Below, piece after piece: positions 54,878 through 64,000 of a stretch of DNA of 64,000 bases; within the stretch, counting starts at the first letter, position 1; the number at the start of each line of letters is the position of its first letter. The position numbers and the translations under genes are program-made. The notes beneath the pieces were generated by a model, which was not told the origin of the DNA, searched no databases, and saw nothing but the letters and a program-made list of their open reading frames with translations. Origin of the DNA: Sphingomonas sp. PAMC26645 (lineage in GTDB: Bacteria; Pseudomonadota; Alphaproteobacteria; Sphingomonadales; Sphingomonadaceae); NCBI RefSeq assembly GCF_004795835.1, contig NZ_CP039249.1:1856501-1920500 (forward strand), read 5' to 3'.

Positions 54878-57110
54878 CACCGATGCGATGGAAGTGCGGC
54901 CGCTGATGGCGCGCTGGTGCCGGACGATGTTCGTCGCGACGATCCTGACGGGGTCGTTCCTGTTGTTCCTGGTCCAGCCGATGGTGGCGCGGATGGCGTT
55001 GCCGCGGCTGGGCGGGGCGCCCGCGGTCTGGAACTCGGCGATGGTGGTGTACCAGGCGTTGCTGCTCGCGGGCTATGCGTATGCGCATTGGCTCGGGCGG
55101 GTGAGGCCGCGGGCGCAGGCGGCGATCCACCTTGGCGTGCTGATCGTTGCGGCGTTGTGGTTGCCGATCGGGTTGATCGCGATGGACCTGCCGGCGGATG
55201 CGCTGCCGGCTTTGTGGGTGCCGTGGCTGCTCGGGCTGTCGATCGGGCCGTTGTTCTTCGCGGTCTCCGCGCAGGCGCCTTTGATCCAGCGCTGGTTCAG
55301 CGCGGCGAGCGGCGGCGGCGATCCCTATGCGCTGTATGCCGCGTCGAACCTCGGCAGTTTCGCGGGGCTGATCGCGTATCCGTTGCTGGTCGAGCCGCTG
55401 ATGGCGGTGCACGGCCAGAGCTTGCTGTGGAGCGGCGGGTATCTGCTGCTGATCGTGCTGGTGCTCGCCTGCGCCACGCGCCTGCCCAAGACCGCGGCGG
55501 TCGATCACGTTGCGGCGACCAGCGCGCCGCCGGGTGCAAAGCGAATCGCGCATTGGATCGCGCTGGCGCTCGTGCCGTCGGGGATGATGCTAGCGACATC
55601 GACCTACATCACGACCGATATCGTCGCGATGCCGCTGCTGTGGGTGATCCCGCTCGGGCTGTATCTGCTGAGCTTCAGCGTGGCGTTTGCGAACGATCGC
55701 TGGCTCGCCGACCTGCTCACGCGGATCGCGCCGATCACGATTCTGCTGTTCGGCGGGATCATCATGGGCGGGGTCAACGAGCGGCCGTTCTTCAGCGCGG
55801 GAATCGCGCTGGTGTTGCTGTTCATGGTCTCGGTCGCGCTGCACACCACGCTGTATCGCAAGCGGCCGGCGCCCGATCGTCTGACCGGGTTCTATCTCGC
55901 GATGTCGGCGGGTGGTGCGCTTGGTGGCGTGTTCGCCGCGCTGGTGGCGCCCGTGGTGTTCGACTGGACGTATGAGTATCCGCTGCTGATCCTCGCGGCG
56001 GGCGCGCTGGTGCCGCAAATCTATCTGTTCGGACGATTTCGTGCGCTGTGGATGGGGAAGGGGCCGGCGAGGCATATCGCGCTGCTCGCGATCGTCTGCG
56101 CGTTGGTCATCCTTACCGGGTTGCGGATCGGCAATCCCGATGGCGTGTTCGGCGAGGGGCGCCAGGGCCTCGTCTTCCTGGTGATAGCCGCGATCGGATT
56201 CGTCGCGATCGGCGCGCGGCGGCCGTACATGGTCGTGCTGGCGGGGGCGCTGGTGCTGTTCGGCGGGTATCGCTCACTCGAGTTCTCGCTCGATCCGGGC
56301 GCGCGGGTGCGGAGTTATTTTGGCGTCTATACCGTGCGAGACGAGCCGGGGCCGAACGGCGGCACGCGCGAACTCGATCATGGGACGACGGTGCACGGCA
56401 TCCAGTTGCGCGGTTCGCCTGAGCGCGAGCGGACGCCGACGACCTATTACGCGGCAGGATCGGGTGTCGGTCAGGCGATGCAAGCCGCGCCCACCTTGTA
56501 CGGCCCGCAGGCGCGGATCGGTGTAGTCGGGCTCGGGACGGGGACGCTCTCCTGCTATGCGAGACCGGGGCAGCGCTGGCGGTTCTACGAGATCGATCCG
56601 GCGGTGGCGCGGATCGCGCGGGATACCGGGCAGTTCACCTATCTATCGCGGTGCCTGTCCAAGTCGGAGATCCGGATGGGCGATGCGCGGATCGCGTTGG
56701 CGCATGATACGCCCAACAGTCTCGACCTGCTCGCGCTCGATGCGTTCTCTTCGGATTCGGTGCCGATGCACCTGATGACGCGCGAGGCGTTCGCGACCTA
56801 TGGCCGGGTGCTGTCGCAGGGCGGCCTGTTGCTGGTGCATATCTCGAACCGGTTCATCGATCTGGAGCCGGTGATCGCGGCGGCGGCGCGCGAGGGCGGG
56901 TGGACTGCGGTCGAGCTGAAATACCGCCCGTCGAGCTTGCTGGTCGATCGCGCGTCGGCGTCGGACTGGGTGGCGTTGTCGCGCGATCCGCGTGCGATTG
57001 CCGCGTTGCAGTCGGGTGACCCCGCGTGGGCACCGCTCATGCCGCGCAAGGGCTTCACCGCGTGGACCGACGATTATTCGACGATCCTGCCGTTGCTGAA
57101 GGGGTTCTAG
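54870..57110 (+). CDS. Fused MFS-like/spermidine-synthase-like membrane protein
   Basis: 746 aa from the ATG at 54870. About twelve or more membrane helices fill residues 15-490 (for example ATILTGSFLLFLVQPMVARM). The C-terminal Rossmann domain resembles spermidine synthases: IGVVGLGTGTLSCYARPGQ, RFYEIDPAVARIA, LDLLALDAFSSDSVPMHLMTREAF. Such fusions are widespread but their reaction is unproven. It is the third gene of hemB-GNAT-fusion. Confidence 0.88.
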   Translation: MSDTDAMEVRPLMARWCRTMFVATILTGSFLLFLVQPMVARMALPRLGGAPAVWNSAMVVYQALLLAGYAYAHWLGRVRPRAQAAIHLGVLIVAALWLPIGLIAMDLPADALPALWVPWLLGLSIGPLFFAVSAQAPLIQRWFSAASGGGDPYALYAASNLGSFAGLIAYPLLVEPLMAVHGQSLLWSGGYLLLIVLVLACATRLPKTAAVDHVAATSAPPGAKRIAHWIALALVPSGMMLATSTYITTDIVAMPLLWVIPLGLYLLSFSVAFANDRWLADLLTRIAPITILLFGGIIMGGVNERPFFSAGIALVLLFMVSVALHTTLYRKRPAPDRLTGFYLAMSAGGALGGVFAALVAPVVFDWTYEYPLLILAAGALVPQIYLFGRFRALWMGKGPARHIALLAIVCALVILTGLRIGNPDGVFGEGRQGLVFLVIAAIGFVAIGARRPYMVVLAGALVLFGGYRSLEFSLDPGARVRSYFGVYTVRDEPGPNGGTRELDHGTTVHGIQLRGSPERERTPTTYYAAGSGVGQAMQAAPTLYGPQARIGVVGLGTGTLSCYARPGQRWRFYEIDPAVARIARDTGQFTYLSRCLSKSEIRMGDARIALAHDTPNSLDLLALDAFSSDSVPMHLMTREAFATYGRVLSQGGLLLVHISNRFIDLEPVIAAAAREGGWTAVELKYRPSSLLVDRASASDWVALSRDPRAIAALQSGDPAWAPLMPRKGFTAWTDDYSTILPLLKGF

Positions 57111-57116
57111 CCCGCT

Positions 57117-57142
57117 GATCCTCCCCTTGGCGGGGGAGGATC
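57117..57142. repeat. Short GGGGGAGGAT palindrome
   Basis: GATCCTCCCC and GGGGAGGATC pair around a 6-base loop, between convergent genes. A near-identical hairpin lies at 63866-63889. There is no U-run. Confidence 0.6.
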
Positions 57143-57151
57143 AGCAACTGA

Positions 57152-57661
57152 TCAAGCGGCGGGGAGGCTTGCCTGGATGCGCGTGATCGTGGCGCCTTGG
57201 CGATCGTTTTCCGCCTGTGCCTTGTCGCGGATCGCGGCCAGCGCCGGATAGTCGGCTTGCAGCTTGGCGGCGCGATCGGTAGCTCGCTGCTCGATGTCCG
57301 TCACCAGCGCGGACGATTGCGCGCGCCAGTCGTCGAGTCCGGCGAGTGCAGTCTGCGCGGCGAGCCACGCATCGCTGCCGACCGCGCCGCCGCGTGCGGT
57401 CCGGGCGAGGGCCTCCGCCTTGGCCGCGTCGCGCGTGAAGCCGGTGGAGATTGTGTCGAGCTTGCCCGATATCGTCCGGATATCGGCGTCGAGCGCGGGA
57501 TCGGGGGCGGCCACGGCGGTCTTCACCTCGGGCTCGGCGAATCCGAGCTTCTCGACCGGGCGCAGGCCGAGCGACGGGTAGGCGGTGGTATCCTTGCTGC
57601 ACGCGGACGCCGCGAGCAGGGCGAGGAGCGACAGCGAACGGAGCGGAGCGGCGAGTTTCAT
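57152..57661 (-). CDS. Small helical lipoprotein
   Basis: 169 aa from the ATG at 57661. The signal peptide MKLAAPLRSLSLLALLAASAC ends in a lipobox with C21. The mature part is helical, with LDADIRTISGKLDTISTGFTRDAAKAEALA and EQRATDRAAKLQADYPALAAIRDKAQAE. No known domain. It points away from the tRNA-Arg pair. Confidence 0.75.
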   Translation of the reverse strand: MKLAAPLRSLSLLALLAASACSKDTTAYPSLGLRPVEKLGFAEPEVKTAVAAPDPALDADIRTISGKLDTISTGFTRDAAKAEALARTARGGAVGSDAWLAAQTALAGLDDWRAQSSALVTDIEQRATDRAAKLQADYPALAAIRDKAQAENDRQGATITRIQASLPAA

Positions 57662-57755
57662 GCCCGCCGCTCTATGCGTCCGCGCCGCCTGACACAACTT
57701 TATCGCGGCAAACCCTTGCGCCCCGGAAAATGCCTGCTATCAGCGCCCCTCCAGT

Positions 57756-57832
57756 GCACCCATAGCTCAGCTGGATAGAGCATCAGACTACGAATCTGAG
57801 GGTCGGGCGTTCGAATCGCTCTGGGTGCACCA
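57756..57832 (+). tRNA. tRNA-Arg (anticodon ACG), copy 1
   Basis: Complete 77-base cloverleaf with encoded CCA. Acceptor GCACCCA/TGGGTGC, anticodon stem TCAGA/TCTGA with loop CTACGAA (anticodon ACG, read as ICG after deamination), T arm GGGCG-TTCGAAT-CGCTC. Confidence 0.96.
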
Positions 57833-57882
57833 GGATTTTCCGCTTCACGGCGGGCTTGTCGAACCGGTCACGGGACGGCGAT

Positions 57883-57959
57883 GCACCCATAGCTCAGCTG
57901 GATAGAGCATCAGACTACGAATCTGAGGGTCGGGCGTTCGAATCGCTCTGGGTGCACCA
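57883..57959 (+). tRNA. tRNA-Arg (anticodon ACG), copy 2
   Basis: Identical to the copy at 57756-57832, 50 bases downstream. The pair forms a tandem duplication of the main arginine tRNA. Confidence 0.96.
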
Positions 57960-57968
57960 TTTTTCCTG

Positions 57969-58898
57969 TCATCGGGCGTCGAGCCAGCGGGCGATGCGAT
58001 CGAGCAGCCGGTCGGTCGCGTCCAGCCTTCCGCCCATCTGCAGGAAGGCGTGGATCATGCCGTCGAACCGGTCGTGGTCGACCGTAACGCCTGCGTCGTG
58101 CAGATGCTGGCCATAGGCTTCGCCCTCGTCGCGTAGCGGGTCGTTCTCGCAGGTTACCAGCAGCGTCGGGGGCAGGGCAGTGAAGTCGTCTGCCAGGATG
58201 GGTGACGCGTGGCGGTCGGTGCGGTCTGCATCCGAAGCTAGGTACAGGTCGATCTGCCGCTCCAAGGACTTCGCGTCGATGATGTTGCCGTCTTCGCTTT
58301 GCCGCGACAGGTAGGTGGCATCGCGGCGCAGGTCGGTGTTGGGGTAGAGCAGGATCTGGCCTTTTAGGTCTGGTTCGCCTTCGGACGCTGCGCGGGAGGC
58401 GAGGGCGGTCGCGAGCGTACCGCCTATGCTGTCCCCGGAGACGACGACGCGCGACAGGTCGATATCCAGCGTGTCGGCTTGTGCGACGAGGCCCTGCAGC
58501 GCCGTCCAGCTATCGTCGAGTTGCGCGGGGAAGCGGTGTTCGGGCGCCAGGCGATAGGCGGGCGCGGCGACCAGCCAGCCGGTCCGGTTCGCCAGCGCGC
58601 GCAACGCCGGATCGTGGCCGTCGATCGACCCGGCGATCGCGCCGCCGCCGTGGATGTGTAGCAGCAGCGGCAACGGACCGGGTTTCGGGCGATAGAGCCG
58701 CACGGTCAGCGGTCCGGGCTCGGACGGCAGCATAAGGTGCGTGATCGCGTGCACCGGTTCCGGATCGCCAGAGAAGGTCTTCAGCAGCGCCGTCTGGTAG
58801 CGGAAGTCGGCGAGCCACTGCGCGTCGTCCGCGTGCGGATCGGCGTTCGGGGCGAGTGTCTGTATCGTGTCGAGTATCGTTCGAGCCTGTGGATCCAC
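57969..58898 (-). CDS. Alpha/beta-hydrolase, HSL/acetyl-esterase type
   Basis: 309 aa. The oxyanion-hole motif is HIHGGGAIAGS, the nucleophile elbow GDSIGGTLA, and the acid/base residues lie in NDPLRDEGEAY and FDGMIHAFLQMGG. This is the hormone-sensitive-lipase-like class (family IV) acting on short-chain esters. The start is the GTG at 58898. It converges on the second tRNA-Arg. Confidence 0.9.
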   Translation of the reverse strand: MDPQARTILDTIQTLAPNADPHADDAQWLADFRYQTALLKTFSGDPEPVHAITHLMLPSEPGPLTVRLYRPKPGPLPLLLHIHGGGAIAGSIDGHDPALRALANRTGWLVAAPAYRLAPEHRFPAQLDDSWTALQGLVAQADTLDIDLSRVVVSGDSIGGTLATALASRAASEGEPDLKGQILLYPNTDLRRDATYLSRQSEDGNIIDAKSLERQIDLYLASDADRTDRHASPILADDFTALPPTLLVTCENDPLRDEGEAYGQHLHDAGVTVDHDRFDGMIHAFLQMGGRLDATDRLLDRIARWLDAR

Positions 58899-59015
58899 CG
58901 GCGCATCTCCTTCGCGGACCGGACGTTCGGTAGCCGTAACGGGTTCCCTGCGCGGGCGGCTGCGACTTTGGACAAAGCCGGGCGTTCAGCGCACAGAGAT
59001 ATCAAGGAGATGGCT

Positions 59016-59963
59016 ATGAAGCGAACGGGTAAGCGATTGATCGGCGGGGCGCTGCTGGCGGCAGTATCGGGGATCGGGCTGTCGCTCTATTCGAGCCGCG
59101 TCGCACGGCTTGCCGAGGACCTGGTGCCGGCGGAAGGGCGTTTTCTCGACGTCGCGGGCGCTCGACTGCATTATATCGACGTCGGCAGCGGGCCGGCGAT
59201 CGTCATGGTCCACGGGCTCGCCGGGCAGTTGCGCAACTTCAGCTATGCGCTCGTCGACCTGCTGAAAGACGACTACCGCGTGATCGTCGTCGATCGGCCG
59301 GGGTCGGGCTATTCGACCGCGACGGGGGCGATGCCGGGGATCATCGGGCAGGGCGCGATCATCGCCGACTTCATCCAGAAGCTCGGGCTCGATCGGCCGT
59401 TGCTGGTCGGGCATTCGCTGGGCGGTGCGCTCAGCCTCGCGGTCGGGCTCGACCATCCGCATCTGGTTCGCGCGCTCGCCCTGATCGCACCGCTGACGCA
59501 GCCGTTGGAGCAGGTGCCGGAGAGCTTCCGCGGGCTCGCTCGGATTCCGTCGGGTGCGCGGCTGGCGTTCGCGCAGGTGCTGGGGACGCCGCTCAGTCGG
59601 CTGACCGCGAAGAAGACGTTGGAAGGCGTGTTTGCGCCTGAGGCTGTGCCGGAGGATTTTATAACGCGGGGCGGCGGTGCGTTGTCGGCTCGGCCGATCG
59701 CGATCGCGGCGGCGGCTGCGGATCTTGCCGGGGCGAACGACGATGTGACGGCGATGGTCGCGCGGTATGCGGAGATCGGTTTGCCGGTGCGGATATTGTT
59801 CGGGCGGCAGGATGCGATTCTTGACCCGGCGTGGAATGGGCACCGGACTGCGGCGATTATTCCGGGGGCTAAGATCGACACGATCGAGGGCGGGCATATG
59901 ATCCCGATCACTGCGCCGGAGGCTTGTGCGCGGTTTGTAAGGGCTGCGTTTGCGGCTGGGTGA
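59016..59963 (+). CDS. Membrane-anchored alpha/beta-hydrolase
   Basis: 315 aa from the ATG at 59016; AAGGAG is 6 bases upstream, which favours it over an ATG 6 bases earlier. An N-terminal hydrophobic stretch (LIGGALLAAVSGIGLSLYS) suggests a membrane anchor. Hydrolase motifs are MVHGLAGQLRNF, VDRPGSGYS, GHSLGGALSLAVG (nucleophile Ser) and the final His in IEGGHMIPI. Substrate unknown. Confidence 0.9.
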   Translation: MKRTGKRLIGGALLAAVSGIGLSLYSSRVARLAEDLVPAEGRFLDVAGARLHYIDVGSGPAIVMVHGLAGQLRNFSYALVDLLKDDYRVIVVDRPGSGYSTATGAMPGIIGQGAIIADFIQKLGLDRPLLVGHSLGGALSLAVGLDHPHLVRALALIAPLTQPLEQVPESFRGLARIPSGARLAFAQVLGTPLSRLTAKKTLEGVFAPEAVPEDFITRGGGALSARPIAIAAAAADLAGANDDVTAMVARYAEIGLPVRILFGRQDAILDPAWNGHRTAAIIPGAKIDTIEGGHMIPITAPEACARFVRAAFAAG

Positions 59964-60000
59964 GTTTGCGGCTGGGGTCAGCGTACTCGAGTAAACTATC

Positions 60001-60103
60001 CACCCCGGCGGAGGCCGGGGTCCAGTTGGAAAGGTCGATGTAACTGAGGACGGCGCTCCATTAGCAACGTTCCCCAACTGGGCCCCGGCCTTCGCCGGGG
60101 TGG
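60001..60103. repeat. Long intergenic repeat, family A, inverted orientation
   Basis: Same family as 25851-25958 and 52151-52254, but its ~43-base centre matches theirs only as reverse complement. It is followed 54 bases later by a family B element. Confidence 0.85.
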
Positions 60104-60157
60104 TATTGGCATAGTCGGCACCGACACACAGCCAATCGAGCGGCAACTCCCGCTCCT

Positions 60158-60212
60158 TGTTCTCCCGCGAAGGCGAGAGTCCAGACTGGGCTCCCGCCTT
60201 CGCGGGAGAACA
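60158..60212. repeat. GC-rich palindrome, family B
   Basis: Arms TGTTCTCCCGCGAAGGCGAG and CTCCCGCCTTCGCGGGAGAACA around CCAGACTGGG. Located next to the end of the DUF952 gene. Confidence 0.85.
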
Positions 60213-60232
60213 TGCTTGCGTTGGAGTGCCGG

Positions 60233-60579
60233 TCAGCCCGCGACGGGGAGCTTCACCTTGCCCTTGTCGTCTCGTTCCAACGGGCCGTAGGACAACACGA
60301 CCTCGAGCAGCAGCGGCCCGCCATAGACGTGCGGGAACAACTGCCCGCCACGCGACTCTTCCCATTTCACGTCGTCGCCGAGCGCTTCGAGATCGATCGC
60401 GGCCACGTGCAGGTCCGACTGACCGGCGAAGTGCTTATCGACCGTCTCCGTCAGCTGCTCGGCGGTCGAAAGGTGGATATAGCCGTCGGCCACATCCACC
60501 GGCGCACCCACAAAGCTCCCGCTTTCCAGAGTCGCCAGCTGCTCCCCCGTCAGCACCTTGTACGCGATCGGATCGCGGC

Positions 60580-60583
<4 letters not shown>
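60233..60583 (-). CDS. DUF952 family protein
   Basis: 116 aa. The features AYKVLTGEQL, DGYIHLSTAEQLTETVDKHFAG and the terminal ESRGGQLFPHVYG are those of DUF952, a small cytosolic family of unknown function with an ADP-ribosyltransferase-like fold suggested in annotation. The ATG overlaps the gyrA stop by 4 bases, so it is co-translated with gyrA. Confidence 0.88.
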
Positions 60584-63345
<2,762 letters not shown>

Positions 63346-63464
63346 ATCTGAACGCTTTCGGCTTGTTGCGGTATGATGACACACCTTAGCCGAGGGGGGG
63401 CACCTTGCTACCCCCGCGCACGCGTACGCACGCGAGGGAGAAGGGTTTCATCGTTAATTACGGG

Positions 63465-63746
63465 TTATTTGCAGGCGGTCTTGGTCTTGTTGCCGGCAAG
63501 CGAGCAATTGTAGGTGACGGACTTGCCGTTCGCGAGTTTGGCGGTGACCATGCGGCCCTTGGCGACGGTCGTGGTGCGCTTGGCGACCTTGGTGTTGCCG
63601 GCGGGCGTGGTGGTCTTGGTCGTGGTGGTGTGCGTCGCGACGGTCTTCGGCTTGACGCTGGTCTGCGCTTGGGTCGCGGCGACGGCTGCGGTGCCGGACA
63701 GCAGCGTAGCGCCGGCGAGGATCGCGAGGGGGAGGGACTTGATCAT
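63465..63746 (-). CDS. Small exported Thr-rich protein
   Basis: 93 aa from the ATG at 63746. The signal peptide KSLPLAILAGATLLSGTAAVAATQA is followed by a Thr/Lys-rich stretch and a short C-terminal domain with two Cys (TYNCSLAGNKTKTACK) that could form a disulfide. No family recognised. It is a lone gene downstream of gyrA's promoter region and reads in the same direction. Confidence 0.75.
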   Translation of the reverse strand: MIKSLPLAILAGATLLSGTAAVAATQAQTSVKPKTVATHTTTTKTTTPAGNTKVAKRTTTVAKGRMVTAKLANGKSVTYNCSLAGNKTKTACK

Positions 63747-63865
63747 GCGGGTATCCTCTCGTTTCGGCCTTGGTGGACGATGCGGAGAGACTGCGCCGGG
63801 GGACCTGAACGGACTGTGGCGGGCAGGTGAAATCGGCGTCATGGATCGGGTTACGGACGTCGACG

Positions 63866-63889
63866 ATCCTCCCCCTGGCGGGGGAGGAT
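63866..63889. repeat. Short GGGGGAGGAT palindrome
   Basis: A perfect 10-bp stem (ATCCTCCCCC/GGGGGAGGAT) with loop TGGC, without a U-run. Twin of 57117-57142. Confidence 0.7.
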
Positions 63890-63898
63890 TGTAGTCCG

Positions 63899-64000
63899 TT
63901 ACGGCGTGACCTCGACGCCGTCCCAGGCGAACAGCTTCCCGCTATCCGGCGCGCGCAGGCCGTCGATGACGTCGAGCAACTGCACCGCTGCGCGGTCCGG
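63899..64000 (-). CDS. C-terminal end of a probable short-chain dehydrogenase (cut by window edge)
   Basis: The last 33 codons of a minus-strand gene, ending DSGKLFAWDGVEVTP. The DSGKLFxWDGxEV ending matches the C-termini of some SDR proteins (SGRFFxxDGxEIPW). The rest lies outside the window. Confidence 0.55.
   Translation of the reverse strand, partial: PDRAAVQLLDVIDGLRAPDSGKLFAWDGVEVTP

Overview
This 64 kb window is high-GC chromosomal DNA of an alphaproteobacterium, most likely a Sphingomonas or close relative. The basis is inference from gene content: an Entner-Doudoroff operon, a plant-type TonB receptor, typical sphingomonad singletons (GxxExxY, DUF418, SWFGD/DUF2171, DUF952) and several families of GC-rich intergenic palindromes. 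No rRNA operon or CRISPR array is visible.

Layout. 1-4306: fatty-acid synthesis block fabD(partial)-fabG-acpP-fabF plus mltG, with a GxxExxY gene wedged between fabD and fabG inside a perfect 26-bp inverted repeat. 4461-10307 (minus): zwf-pgl-edd-glk-eda, the complete route from glucose to pyruvate plus glyceraldehyde 3-phosphate. 10353-11978 (minus): argC, an SH3-only protein and a MarR regulator. 12198-22879 (plus): secG, pyrG, a TonB receptor, a membrane protein, panB, a YfgM-like protein, bamB, der, a TusA-like protein and an orphan Hpt protein. 22951-25072 (minus): bfr, bfd with two candidate iron operators, and a DUF418 protein followed by a decayed duplicate of its own 5' end. 26003-30908: purL, a DUF1842-like protein, map, a CinA-type protein and a HIRAN protein.

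31072-43426 is a 12.4 kb integrated element. It sits in tRNA-Ala(CGC) between two identical 57-bp att repeats, with a tyrosine recombinase beside the reconstituted tRNA. It carries an unknown 601-aa protein, two small HTH regulators, a three-TM membrane protein, a tiny proline-rich ORF, a 5'-truncated orphan phage tape-measure gene, a run of tightly packed small ORFs, and a 406-aa protein in which HTH modules alternate with three CxCG..H..C knuckles and end in a sigma-factor-like tail. Both element ends carry the same pair of 9-bp repeats, which look like arm sites for the recombinase.

43690-64000: a prion-like DUF2171 protein, an MDR oxidoreductase, corA, a minus-strand sulfur-looking operon (ATP-grasp ligase, LLM monooxygenase, metN-metI-metQ), a cyclophilin, a lipid kinase, hemB-GNAT-MFS/spermidine-synthase fusion, a small lipoprotein, two identical tRNA-Arg(ACG) genes, two alpha/beta hydrolases, DUF952, gyrA, a small secreted protein and the 3' end of a probable short-chain dehydrogenase.

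The strongest leads are the repeat-bounded GxxExxY unit, the tRNA-Ala element with its Zn-knuckle/HTH/sigma-like protein and orphan tape measure, the prion-like DUF2171 protein, and the ATP-grasp/LLM/met transporter operon. All family calls were made by reading the sequence, without database searches.
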